This document shows positions 34,507 through 43,411 of a DNA stretch of 50,897 nucleotides, piece after piece; within the stretch, counting starts at the first letter, position 1, and each line of letters opens with the position of its first letter. A program made the translations under genes and the position numbers. A model generated the notes under the pieces. That model did not search any database. It was not told the DNA's origin and was given only the letters and a program-made list of their open reading frames with translations. The DNA lies in assembly GCA_018267515.1 (NCBI GenBank), contig JAFDYJ010000020.1, positions 1 to 50,897 on the forward strand. Reading direction: 5' to 3'. The stretch is from Bacteroidota bacterium (GTDB lineage: Bacteria; Bacteroidota; Bacteroidia; Chitinophagales; Chitinophagaceae).

Positions 34507-34595
34507 GTCAGAATCACGGATTTGCACAGATGGATGGATTGCACTGATTTCTTTTTCCGTGTAATCCTTTAATCCCAATAATCCATGATTCAGAC
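34507..34595. repeat. 89-bp interspersed repeat with inverted ends
   Basis: The ends GTCAGAATCACGGATT and AATCCATGATTCAGAC form an imperfect terminal inverted repeat. The middle carries further ATCC-rich runs (GTGTAATCCTTTAATCCC). This type of MITE-like repeat is widespread in Bacteroidota as I recall. Its end supplies the TGA stop of the kinase tail at 34590. Confidence 0.7.
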
Positions 34596-34790
34596 AAATG
34601 GCAATTGAATCACAAACTCGCTTCCTTCACCTTCCTTACTATTTACTTTTATCTCCCCACCATGTGCCTTTACAATATCATAACTCAAACTCAATCCTAA
34701 TCCTTTTCCACTACCTGTTGGTTTAGTGGTGAAGAAGGGTTGAAATAATCTTACAATCAACATTTATAAAAGAATCACTTCTCCAAGCTG
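34590..34790 (-). pseudogene. Displaced HATPase 3' end next to transposase element 1
   Basis: From about 34747 down to the TGA at 34590 the frame reads [31 protein letters not shown] and EFVIQLPFV: the last 52 or so codons of an array kinase. GKG replaces the usual GTG in the G2 box. Upstream of FQPFF the match decays and stops at the left hairpin of the transposase element. The rest of the kinase is missing. Confidence 0.8.
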
Positions 34791-34793
34791 TTC

Positions 34794-35430
34794 CAGAGCT
34801 GTAGGCTAGAACCATTTTATAACACCGGATTTTAATCCGGCGAAAAAAAAGCGCAAAGTATACTGAGTGCCGTAGGCACGATATATCTTTATTCCAGCTC
34901 TTTAAAAACATATTGTACATCGTATTCAATCTTAAAATGTTTTAGAAATTCGATATACTCATCATGAAATGTTTGTTTCTTATGATGTGCCTCCTGGTTT
35001 TGGATGTAATGATAAACATTGTCAACCTGAGACTGGCTGTATGAAAATACTCCATAACCTTCCTGCCATTCAAAACGTTCTTTTGTAAGTCTGTTATCGT
35101 TTATATATTTTGACGATCTTGCTTTTACTGTTTTCATCAACTCTGAAACAGAAACAACCGGCTTTAATCCTAAGAAACAATGTACATGATCCTCTATACC
35201 GTTTACAATAATGGTTTTGCAGTTGGTTTCATTGATCAGGTTTCCAATGACACTTAATAGTTGATTTTTCCATTCTTTAGCGATAATTGCTTGCCGGTAT
35301 TTTACTGCAAAGACAGTTTGTAGATAGATTTGATGATACGTATTAGCCATGATGTTTGTTTTTATGTTCCGAGCCAATTTTCAACGGAATAAATTCCGTT
35401 GTTACAATATCCGCCGAAGCTACGCTTCTT
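34794..35430 (-). mobile_element. RAYT-like hairpin element, copy 1 (with transposase)
   Basis: The element is bounded by small palindromes: AGAGCTGTAGGCT at the left, CGGATTTTAATCCG, GTGCCGTAGGCAC just past the transposase stop, then beyond its start an AACGGAATAAATTCCGTT hairpin and GAAGCTACGCTTC at the right. The same series occurs at 35639-35880 and 43611-44277. The hairpin ends with a Y1 transposase between them fit the REP-associated tyrosine transposase pattern. Confidence 0.8.
34889..35350 (-). CDS. Y1 (HUH) transposase, IS200/RAYT type
   Basis: The 153-residue protein from MANTYHQIYLQTVFAVKYR has the HUH motif as His-Val-His in GIEDHVHCFLGL and a tyrosine-bearing helix (DNVYHYIQNQEAHH) for the covalent DNA attack. 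These single-strand transposases recognise and nick at subterminal hairpins, and such hairpins flank the gene. An ATG nine codons upstream is in frame, but the sister copy begins at MANTYHQ, so this start was chosen. I count 13 amino-acid differences from the copy at 43706-44167, so both are probably intact. Confidence 0.9.
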   Translation of the reverse strand: MANTYHQIYLQTVFAVKYRQAIIAKEWKNQLLSVIGNLINETNCKTIIVNGIEDHVHCFLGLKPVVSVSELMKTVKARSSKYINDNRLTKERFEWQEGYGVFSYSQSQVDNVYHYIQNQEAHHKKQTFHDEYIEFLKHFKIEYDVQYVFKELE

Positions 35431-35438
35431 TCTATGCC

Positions 35439-35638
35439 TTAAGTAACCTGCAATTGAATCTCAAACTCACTACCCGCACCTTCCGTACTATATACTTTTA
35501 TCTCTCCTCCATGCACCTTCGCAATATCCTAACTCAAACTTAAACCCGATCCTGTTCCTTCGCATGTTGGTTCTGTGGTGATGAACTTCTGAAGTATTTT
35601 GTCTTTTGCCTTCTCAGAAATTCCGTTGTCGCTTGATG
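35439..35638 (-). pseudogene. Displaced, decayed HATPase 3' end between elements 1 and 2
   Basis: The minus strand reads SSDNGISEKAKDKILQ, ITTEPTCEGTGSGLSLS, a TAG in place of the tyrosine codon of SYDI, then DIAKVHGGEIKV and EFEIQLQVT and TAA (35439-35441). It is the last 66 or so codons of an array kinase with many changes and one internal stop. It is bounded by hairpin ends of both elements. Confidence 0.8.
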
Positions 35639-35880
35639 CAGAGCCGTAGGCTCGATTCGTTTTGTAACACCGGATTTTAATCCGGTGACTTAAACGTCCG
35701 GTATAAGTTGAGTGCCGTAGGCACAATCCATTTTCAGTCAAAAAGCCTTTAATATCTATTTCTTATCCTTTAATATGTTCCGAGCCTACCGCTCTTCACT
35801 TAGTTTTTAATCGTGTTTTTCAACGGACTGAAGTCTCCCGACTTTTCGGGATTATAATATGTACCGAAGCTACGCTTCTT
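35639..35880. mobile_element. RAYT-like hairpin element, copy 2 (no transposase)
   Basis: This 242-bp copy keeps the hairpin series at both ends: GAGCCGTAGGCTC (35641-35653), CACCGGATTTTAATCCGGTG, GTGCCGTAGGCAC, then GAGCCTACCGCTC, AACGGACTGAAGTC and GAAGCTACGCTTC (35866-35878). The transposase gene is absent, so it looks like a MITE-type derivative that could be moved by the enzyme encoded by the other two copies. Confidence 0.75.
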
Positions 35881-35888
35881 CCTGTGAT

Positions 35889-38800
35889 TCAGACAACAGG
35901 CAAATGAATCACAAACTCACTTCCTTCTCCCTCCTTACTCTCCACTTTTATCTCTCCAGCATGCGACTTCACAATATCATAGCTCAAACTCAACCCTAAT
36001 CCCGTTCCCTGCCCGGTGGGTTTGGTTGTAAAGAACGGTTGAAAGATTTTGTCTTTTATTTTTTCAGGGATGCCATTGCCATTGTCTTTTACACTAACAA
36101 GAATTTTATTGCCTTCTTTTTTTGTACTTACCCAAACAGTCGGAATCTTTTTATTGTCAGGCTCCAAAGTCCCTCCTTCGGAGGGATTTAGGGAGGCCGC
36201 ATAAAAAGCATTATTAATCAAATTCAAAATCACCCTTCCAATATCCTGCGGCACAATATTTATCTTTTCAATAGACGTATCGAAATTAGTTTCAAACTTT
36301 GCGTTGAATGATTTGTCTTTTGCCCGTAAACCATGATATGCTAATCTCAGATATTCATCACACAAAGTATTGATATCTGTCATTTCTTTTTGGCCTGTGC
36401 TGGTTCGGGAATGTTGTAACATCCCTTTTACAATATCACCGGCTCGTTTACCATGATGGTTTATTTTTTCTGAATTCTCTTTTATATCATTTGCCAAAGC
36501 TTTTACCTCTTCCGTATTTCCCTTATCAACTTCATCAACCAATTCACTGATCAACTCAGCGTTTACTTCAGAAAAATTATTTACAAAGTTTAACGGGTTT
36601 TGAATTTCGTGTGCAATGCCTGCGGTGAGTTCTCCAAGCGAAGCCATTTTTTCGCTTTGTATCAATTGCTTTTGTGTTGCCTGTAATTCGGTCAATGTAC
36701 TGTCCACCTGTTTTTTTGCAGCTTCTAATTTGTTGAAGTCTTCATACCGGGCGTAAGCAGTAGAAAATGCATCTGCTAATGATTGAATTAAATTTATTTC
36801 ATCATCACTTAACTTATTTGTATTGCCGACATACAACATGCCTTGCAGGAAGGGAAGGAAATGCAGATAGAATCCACCTGCAGGAAATGTCTTCATGTAA
36901 TCATCTACTGACGAAAGTGCACCCTGAGTTACCAATGTATGTGCGAATCCCATAAAGATATTTTCATCCCAATGATCTATATAACTCTTATTATTCTGCC
37001 AGTTTTTCAACACCAGTGAAATGTTTCCGGGCGTGGAATAGGGTAGGTGAAACGCAGTGATGGCCTGTCCATCCGGTGTGGAAAGAAAAGTATGAATGAG
37101 TTCGGCTTCATCATCCATTATGAATACGCCGCACCTGATGAATGGAATCCCGAGGATGGTAAGTTCATTCCAGATCAAAGGAGTGATTCTATCCAGGTCT
37201 TTTGTGGTACGCATTGCCGCAATGTCTGCACGAATGCGGTCTAAGGCAGCTTGTTTGATGGCTTCTCTGGCCGCAGCTTCCGCTTTTTGCAGATCAAGGA
37301 AGCGGGTATAAGTCTGTTCGAATACTTTCCCAAACCGGATGAATATCTGTGTTTCATTAAATGGTTTTGTTACTATAAAAAGCACATATCCATTTTTAAA
37401 TGGAACTGCATAGTTTTTTTGCCAGGTTGGAATTGGAAAACCCAGGTCAATAATTTTTTGCAGGCCTTGCCTGAATTCCGGAATTGCCATAAACAGTTCA
37501 TAATACTTTTTCTGCTTTTCACCTTCATAAACTTCCTCGTACATTCCCGACTGGTTTTTCCATGCTTCATACATGCGCTGTTCACCGGGTTCAATATCAA
37601 AGGGGTGAGAGAAGTTGCCAATGCTCGTCCATTTTTGAACGATGGTACTATCCTTGTCACATATTGCAAATGCCACACCCTGCAATTCAGCACCGAGTTG
37701 TTTTAATTGATCGAACATAATTTCTGCTGTCGGGAGTAGTTCATCACTCTTTTGCATAGCCATTGTTCTGCCACGCACTCTTTCCAATGCTGCTTCTATC
37801 TGCGCCTCTCTTGCCCTTGCTTCGGCTACCTGCAGATCATTGAAACGGGTATAGGTAAGATCAAACACATTAGCAAAGCGAAGCAGTATATCAAAATTAT
37901 CTGCAGATAAAGGATCAAGGCTTGCTAATGTTACACAGCCAAAGTTGTTGAATGACGCAGAAATGTGAATTTTTTCAGGAGTTCTCATACCTGCAATAAC
38001 GGATTCAGGCAAGCGGGATAATTCCGTTTCCTTTAACAGGTATTCATCCGTAACAAATTTATCCTTTCCTTCAAGAACATACTCCCACTTCAACGTTCTA
38101 TCGACCCAGCCTTTCATCAATGCATCTAAATATGGCAAGGAAGTATGAGCAACATAAAAACTCATGGGTGCTGATGGAGTTTCAGAATTTACCATCCACT
38201 GCCGAAGTCCCTTTTTGTCTGATTCGTAAATCAATATTGCACATCTTGTAAAGTTTACGTCGAGTTTTGTCAGCTCAGCAAATACAATTCCAATAAGAGC
38301 ACTCAACTCTTCAGAAGTTTGCATTGCCATAGCACGGCTCCGCACTCTTTCCAGGCCCGCTTCTATTTGTGCTTCTCTTGCCTGCGCTTCTGCTTTCTGC
38401 AGATCGAGAAAACGGACATAAGCTTGTTCGAAAACCCTCGAAATTCTTTTGAATATCGCAATACTATCTGCATCATATATTACTCCATCCCAACTGTCAA
38501 AAAATAAAGTGGAATGCTTCTCTACGACTAAGTTGGCAGAGTGCATATCTGATTTCAGAATAAGGTCTCTTGTAGCCTGGGGTATTATTGACAGATCATT
38601 ATTGGAAAAGACATAATTGAAATACCTGTCTTTTTGTTGCTTACTATAACCTCTGTTGAAATAACTCTTCCCTTCACTGAATGCCTCCCAGCTGTCCTTA
38701 TAGCTGGTATTTTCTTTCATCAGTTCTTTATCATAGGGGAGATTGATTTTTTCAGGTTTATGGAGTGGAGTAGCTACCCAAAAATCGCCATTCATTGTTT

Positions 38801-41800
38801 GCTTATCGAACAACCATATAGCTACCGAACCCCTTGAAATATTTAAATCCTTCAGGTTCGAAAACACCACATCAATTACTTCTCTTAATTCATCACTCTT
38901 ATGCATGGCTAATGAACGGCTTCTTACCCTTTCCAATGCCGCTTCTATTTGCGCCTCCCTGACCTGTGTTTCGGCATTTTGCAGATCGAGAAAACGGGTA
39001 TAGGATTGTTCAAATGTTTCTGCGAATTTTTTAAATATTTCATTTTCCTCCGGAGAATAAGAAATGTCTTTATAATTGCCAATATAGAGATTAATATTTT
39101 TCAGGATAAAAGTAGAGCGGGCAAAACCGGGACTGGTTAAAAGATAATTTTTTACTTTTTCGGGAAGTTCCTTAAGCACTGAGTATTCCATCAGGTGAAG
39201 AATCCATCGCTTATTTTCTTCCGCTGTTAAATGGTCGGCAAAAAACTTTATTCCTTGTTTCTGCGCTTCAATCACACGATCAGGCGCAGGATGGCTGAAA
39301 TATGGAACCTTTATTTTGACAGCATATGGCTGGCCGGAGGATGCTAACCAGAATTCAAAAACCTCACCGCTATCATTGACTCCAAAACTTACATTATCAA
39401 AGCTGATATGCAGATTTGACAACTGCTCAGAAAAAATATTGATTACCTCCAGCAGTTCTTCACTTTTTTGCATAGCCATTGTTCTTGCACGTACTCGTTC
39501 TAATGCCAATTGAATTTGCGACTCTCTTGCCTGTGCTTCTGCCTTTTGAAGGTCGAGGAAACGGGTATATGACTGGTCAAAAACTTTTGTAAATCGCTTT
39601 AGAATGTTGTTTTCTTCCTCTGAAAATATTTTTGCGGAGTACCGTGTAAGTTGTATGGCAAAATTCTTTGTAAGTGCAACAGAGAAGGCGCCGCACTCCA
39701 TGTCTAAAAGGCGCTTCTTTTGTTCTTCGGGAGTAAATTTGAAACCGGTATGATCGAAAAGATAGCTGAGCATTTCGTTCTTCTCCTCATAGGACATGAA
39801 CATTGAAAAAAATTCTTCACCTTTTTCTCTTGCCTCCATAAGTGCATGAAAATATTTCTGCTCATTGTACTCTACTTTCACTTTTGAATATTCCTGCAGC
39901 CGGTTATTCATCAGCCACCACTCCGTATCTTTTGAGCCTTCAGTAAAAATGATAAGGAAAACGGTATGCAATTGAATCTCCAGGTCATTCAGCCTTTCAA
40001 AAAATGTGTGCACTACATACCGCAACTCATCACTATCCTGCATAGCCATTGTCCTTGCACGTACTCGTTCCAATGCTAATTGTATTTGACTTTCTCTTGC
40101 CTGCGCTTCCGCTTTTTGCAGGTCAAGAAACCGGGTATAGGTTTGCTGGAATACTTTTCCAAAACGAATCAGTATTTCATTCTCTTCATCGGTGTAAGGA
40201 ATAGCGGAAAAATTTTCTATGTACAATCCAATAGTATCCAACAACACTGTGGAAACAGCAAGCCCCTTACATTCCATGTAAAATTTCTTTGCTTCTTCCG
40301 GTATCTCAAATAATTTAAAAAGAGATTGATAGAAATTATTTTTTTCATTGAAATCCAGTAAGTCGGTGTGCAAGATTTTTCCATTTGCTTTGGCATCCAG
40401 GAAACTGTTCCAGGTCGGTGTATCAAAATAGGGAAGGATGGCAAAGAACGGCTCAAGGTTGGGGTCGGCAAGCCAGATATGCATTTCGTCATGAACTTTG
40501 TAATCAATATAGAAGCCTGCATGTTCTGCTTTGATATTGAGATGAACAAATTGTTCAAGCACCACCCGAATCACCTCCTTCAGTTCATCACTTTTGTGCA
40601 TTGCCATAGAGCGACTTCTTACTCTTTCTAATCCTGCTTCTATCTGTGCTTCTCTTGCCTGGGCTTCGGCTTTTTGTAAGTCCAGGAAACGGGTATAAGT
40701 TTGTTCGAATACTGCAGCAAATCTTTCAAGAAGATAAATGCTTTCTTCTGAACAAACCTCATTCGATTGTACGATCAATAAACCTTTTGAAAAAAAAGCA
40801 ACATTGAAGACCCTTCGTTTCTCATCAGGATTATATTTAGCGCCGCCCATTTTTTCCCGATAATGGGTAAATGCATATAATTCTTTTCCGCTGAGATCAA
40901 TCACCAATGATTTTTTCTTTGCTTTCCATGCTTTATAAATTTTGTTGGTCACATTGGGTTCATCAATAGGAAACTTAAAAACTTTTTCCATTTGATTTCC
41001 ATACATCGTTACCCAATATTCAATTACCCAATCTTTTTCATTGATGAGGCCGATAGTTGTCTGGTCGGGGTTTTCTCCCAATTCCCTGAATTGCTGGAAA
41101 AGTATATACACTGCTTCTGAAAGCTCTTCACTTTTCTGCATCGCCATGGTTCTTGCCCTTACTCTTTCCAATGCTAATTGTATTTGCGCTTCTCTTGCCT
41201 GTGCCTCGGCTTTTTGTAAATCAAGGAAACGGGTATAAGCCTGGTTAAATACTCTAGAAAATCTTTTTAAGATTTCAATTTCTTCTGTAGAAAAAGAATT
41301 TCTTGAATAACTGATTATTTGAATAGCTGTATCCTTTACTATTGCCGCTGCAATAGTGGCTCTCGGGCTCTTTAAAATAAATTTCTTTCTATCCTCATTT
41401 AATTTATCAAAATCGGAATGGGTAAAGAGATGTGTAAATAATCTATTTTTCTCTTTGAAAGAATAGCTTACCGAAAAAATCTCTTGCCCTTTTTCATGGG
41501 CCATCCGGATAGCTTTATAATAAGAAATATTAAAATAAGGCACCTGCCAGCTTGTTGTCAATTGTTCCCCTGTACTATTAGAGCCAGTCCAGAATTCAGT
41601 TAATTTATCCTTGTTGTTAAAGATTAAAATGTTCGTAGTGTCAAGAACGATATTTAGTTTTTGTAATTGATCAATAACAGTATTCACCACTCGTTGCATT
41701 TCTTTACTGTGGTGCATAGCCAGGGAACTGGAACGAACTTTTTCCATGGCTGCTTCTATCTGTGATTCTCTTGCCTGTGCTTCGGCTTTTTGCAGATCAA

Positions 41801-43406
41801 GGAAACGGATATAAGTCTGTTCAAAAACTTTTGCAAAGCGTTTTAAAATATCATTTTCAGCATTGCTGAATTTTTTCCCCTGGTGGTTAATAATAAAAAT
41901 GCTGGTATGCTTTGAAACGGACACAGAACGGGTATAACCTCCCGGAGTGGATAAGGTTTCTTTTTTTCTTTTACTGCTGAGTGCTGACCAAGGTTCGTGT
42001 TTAAATAATTTTGCAAAGAATTCCTTTTTCTCTTTTTGAGAAAATTCTTCCGTAAAAAATCCTGCTCTCTTTTTTATTCCTTTCGCCAGGTTCGTAACAA
42101 AGGGCATATTGAACTCAGGCAAAACAACTTCTTCTGATGTATCAGCCGTACCACCAGCGCCCCAAAAGCGTAGTCCTTTTTCAAAATCATCATTGATGAC
42201 AATAAACGAACCACCGTCAATAGAAAGTTTCAGATGGAGCAATTCTTTATGTACCGTATGAATCACTTCCTGTAACTCAGATGTTTGATGCATTGCCATA
42301 GTGCGGCTTCGCACTCTCTCTAACGATGTTTCTATCTGTGCTTCCCTTGCCTGCGCTTCGGCTTTTTCAATATCAAGGTAGCGGCGATACGTTAATTCAA
42401 ATACATTAAGAAATCGTTTGAATAAATTTTCATCTTCAACCGTTAAGGGTAAATATGTGGAGATGCCTAATGCTACCGGGCCAAGTGAATACCAGTAATA
42501 ACTAAGTGAGGAAGCGGTATAAAGGTGTTTGTCAATAAAAACATTGGTGCTTTTCTGATAAGCAATAAAATCATTTAGTTTTTTTTTCCCTTTAATGTGT
42601 GTGATGTAAAACTTTCCTTTTCCTTTCAACATTTGAGCTGCAAATGCTTTTTGAATTTTATGATCAGAATATACCGTATCGGTGATAAAAGTTTTGTTGT
42701 GTTTTGCATAAAATTGGTAATTCATATAAGAGCCTCGCTCTTCATAAAAAATTGCGGTTTGTATATTGCGGATTTCTTTTATCCCGAGTTTTTGCATTTG
42801 TTGAGAAATTGTTTTACAAACTGAGAGCATGTCGTCCGGTTGCTTCATCGCCATAGCCACTGTTCTTACTCTTTCCAGTGAAGTTTCTATTTCCAGTTCA
42901 GAATTTTTTTCTTCCAGTTCAATCGTTCTTCTTTTTACCGCTTCTTTTAATCGAACATTTTCAGCTTTGATCTTGTTGGTATTTACCTGTTCGCCTTTTC
43001 TCGTATTGGCATCAGGCATGGAGCCATGTTCCTGGATAATTTTCCAACCTTTATTGGTCTTAGTAAACAAAGTGGATATTCGTCCTTCTCCATAAAAAGT
43101 CCAGACTGAGTTGATCAATACAAAAAAATCACATTCTTCATTCACCAGTATTTCATTACCTACGGGCTGCACCGTGATCTTCCGGTTTCTCATATCCGCT
43201 TTACCCGCCACTTGCTTTGTCGTAGATTTATAATATTGGATCGTCTTTTTTTTGTTGTCAAAAAACTCCCCTCTCCCAGAGCCGATCATTTGAATGTTAT
43301 CATGCAACCAGTAAGACATGGTTTGCATATCACCTTTTAAATAAGCATCCCAGTATTCATGGTATGCTTCCAGGATTGTTGTTTCTAAAGTTTTGTTCAG
43401 TTTCAT
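35889..43406 (-). CDS. Giant soluble histidine kinase: SnoaL-like domain, eleven tandem sensor repeats, HisKA-HATPase
   Basis: This 2505-residue protein has no signal peptide or clear membrane helix. Residues about 8-135 look like a SnoaL/NTF2-like domain (YHEYWDAYLKGDMQTMSYWL, EFFDNKKK, WKIIQEHGSMPD). Eleven units of 180-194 residues follow, each opening with a coiled coil like AQIEAALERVRSRSMAMHKSDEL and closing like FGKVFEQTYTRFLDLQKAEA. The kinase core starts near 2240, with AGIAHEIQNPLNFVNNF, NLINNAFYA, DNGNGIP and [12 protein letters not shown]. The ATP-binding part holds the palindromic-repeat insert SLNPSEGGTLEPD. The sensor units are GAF-like in size and position, but I do not recognise a named domain. 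The TGA stop lies within the GTCTGAATCAC end of a short repeat, and element copy 2 follows at once. Confidence 0.92.
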   Translation of the reverse strand: MKLNKTLETTILEAYHEYWDAYLKGDMQTMSYWLHDNIQMIGSGRGEFFDNKKKTIQYYKSTTKQVAGKADMRNRKITVQPVGNEILVNEECDFFVLINSVWTFYGEGRISTLFTKTNKGWKIIQEHGSMPDANTRKGEQVNTNKIKAENVRLKEAVKRRTIELEEKNSELEIETSLERVRTVAMAMKQPDDMLSVCKTISQQMQKLGIKEIRNIQTAIFYEERGSYMNYQFYAKHNKTFITDTVYSDHKIQKAFAAQMLKGKGKFYITHIKGKKKLNDFIAYQKSTNVFIDKHLYTASSLSYYWYSLGPVALGISTYLPLTVEDENLFKRFLNVFELTYRRYLDIEKAEAQAREAQIETSLERVRSRTMAMHQTSELQEVIHTVHKELLHLKLSIDGGSFIVINDDFEKGLRFWGAGGTADTSEEVVLPEFNMPFVTNLAKGIKKRAGFFTEEFSQKEKKEFFAKLFKHEPWSALSSKRKKETLSTPGGYTRSVSVSKHTSIFIINHQGKKFSNAENDILKRFAKVFEQTYIRFLDLQKAEAQARESQIEAAMEKVRSSSLAMHHSKEMQRVVNTVIDQLQKLNIVLDTTNILIFNNKDKLTEFWTGSNSTGEQLTTSWQVPYFNISYYKAIRMAHEKGQEIFSVSYSFKEKNRLFTHLFTHSDFDKLNEDRKKFILKSPRATIAAAIVKDTAIQIISYSRNSFSTEEIEILKRFSRVFNQAYTRFLDLQKAEAQAREAQIQLALERVRARTMAMQKSEELSEAVYILFQQFRELGENPDQTTIGLINEKDWVIEYWVTMYGNQMEKVFKFPIDEPNVTNKIYKAWKAKKKSLVIDLSGKELYAFTHYREKMGGAKYNPDEKRRVFNVAFFSKGLLIVQSNEVCSEESIYLLERFAAVFEQTYTRFLDLQKAEAQAREAQIEAGLERVRSRSMAMHKSDELKEVIRVVLEQFVHLNIKAEHAGFYIDYKVHDEMHIWLADPNLEPFFAILPYFDTPTWNSFLDAKANGKILHTDLLDFNEKNNFYQSLFKLFEIPEEAKKFYMECKGLAVSTVLLDTIGLYIENFSAIPYTDEENEILIRFGKVFQQTYTRFLDLQKAEAQARESQIQLALERVRARTMAMQDSDELRYVVHTFFERLNDLEIQLHTVFLIIFTEGSKDTEWWLMNNRLQEYSKVKVEYNEQKYFHALMEAREKGEEFFSMFMSYEEKNEMLSYLFDHTGFKFTPEEQKKRLLDMECGAFSVALTKNFAIQLTRYSAKIFSEEENNILKRFTKVFDQSYTRFLDLQKAEAQARESQIQLALERVRARTMAMQKSEELLEVINIFSEQLSNLHISFDNVSFGVNDSGEVFEFWLASSGQPYAVKIKVPYFSHPAPDRVIEAQKQGIKFFADHLTAEENKRWILHLMEYSVLKELPEKVKNYLLTSPGFARSTFILKNINLYIGNYKDISYSPEENEIFKKFAETFEQSYTRFLDLQNAETQVREAQIEAALERVRSRSLAMHKSDELREVIDVVFSNLKDLNISRGSVAIWLFDKQTMNGDFWVATPLHKPEKINLPYDKELMKENTSYKDSWEAFSEGKSYFNRGYSKQQKDRYFNYVFSNNDLSIIPQATRDLILKSDMHSANLVVEKHSTLFFDSWDGVIYDADSIAIFKRISRVFEQAYVRFLDLQKAEAQAREAQIEAGLERVRSRAMAMQTSEELSALIGIVFAELTKLDVNFTRCAILIYESDKKGLRQWMVNSETPSAPMSFYVAHTSLPYLDALMKGWVDRTLKWEYVLEGKDKFVTDEYLLKETELSRLPESVIAGMRTPEKIHISASFNNFGCVTLASLDPLSADNFDILLRFANVFDLTYTRFNDLQVAEARAREAQIEAALERVRGRTMAMQKSDELLPTAEIMFDQLKQLGAELQGVAFAICDKDSTIVQKWTSIGNFSHPFDIEPGEQRMYEAWKNQSGMYEEVYEGEKQKKYYELFMAIPEFRQGLQKIIDLGFPIPTWQKNYAVPFKNGYVLFIVTKPFNETQIFIRFGKVFEQTYTRFLDLQKAEAAAREAIKQAALDRIRADIAAMRTTKDLDRITPLIWNELTILGIPFIRCGVFIMDDEAELIHTFLSTPDGQAITAFHLPYSTPGNISLVLKNWQNNKSYIDHWDENIFMGFAHTLVTQGALSSVDDYMKTFPAGGFYLHFLPFLQGMLYVGNTNKLSDDEINLIQSLADAFSTAYARYEDFNKLEAAKKQVDSTLTELQATQKQLIQSEKMASLGELTAGIAHEIQNPLNFVNNFSEVNAELISELVDEVDKGNTEEVKALANDIKENSEKINHHGKRAGDIVKGMLQHSRTSTGQKEMTDINTLCDEYLRLAYHGLRAKDKSFNAKFETNFDTSIEKINIVPQDIGRVILNLINNAFYAASLNPSEGGTLEPDNKKIPTVWVSTKKEGNKILVSVKDNGNGIPEKIKDKIFQPFFTTKPTGQGTGLGLSLSYDIVKSHAGEIKVESKEGEGSEFVIHLPVV
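36160..36200. repeat. Short palindromic repeat in frame in the giant kinase gene
   Basis: Same 41-bp unit as at 32453-32493, with the same TCCCTCC TTC GGAGGGA hairpin and the same reading frame. It lies within a block of about 190 bp that differs from the other kinase at only two positions by my reading. Confidence 0.8.
37190..42880 (-). repeat. Eleven tandem sensor-unit repeats
   Basis: The RVR-x-R-x-MAM type motif recurs near 42843, 42290, 41708, 41135, 40598, 40040, 39468, 38901, 38322, 37755 and 37211, a period of about 537-582 bp. The coiled-coil joints are strongly conserved, while the 120-residue centres differ widely (for example WGAGGTAD, FWTGSNSTG, FWLASSGQP), as expected of units with different ligands. 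Confidence 0.9.
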
Positions 43407-43411
43407 TTATA

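Noticed and set aside
34430..34888. An additional small gene upstream of the kinase ending at 32182
   Set aside because: All readable stretches in this gap match kinase tails, the interspersed repeat or the transposase element end; none has a full start-to-stop frame of its own.
37047..41238. Plus-strand open frames within the eleven-repeat kinase
   Set aside because: They repeat with the sensor units (ending in CRSRKRV-like strings), as expected of antisense shadows of a repeated gene.
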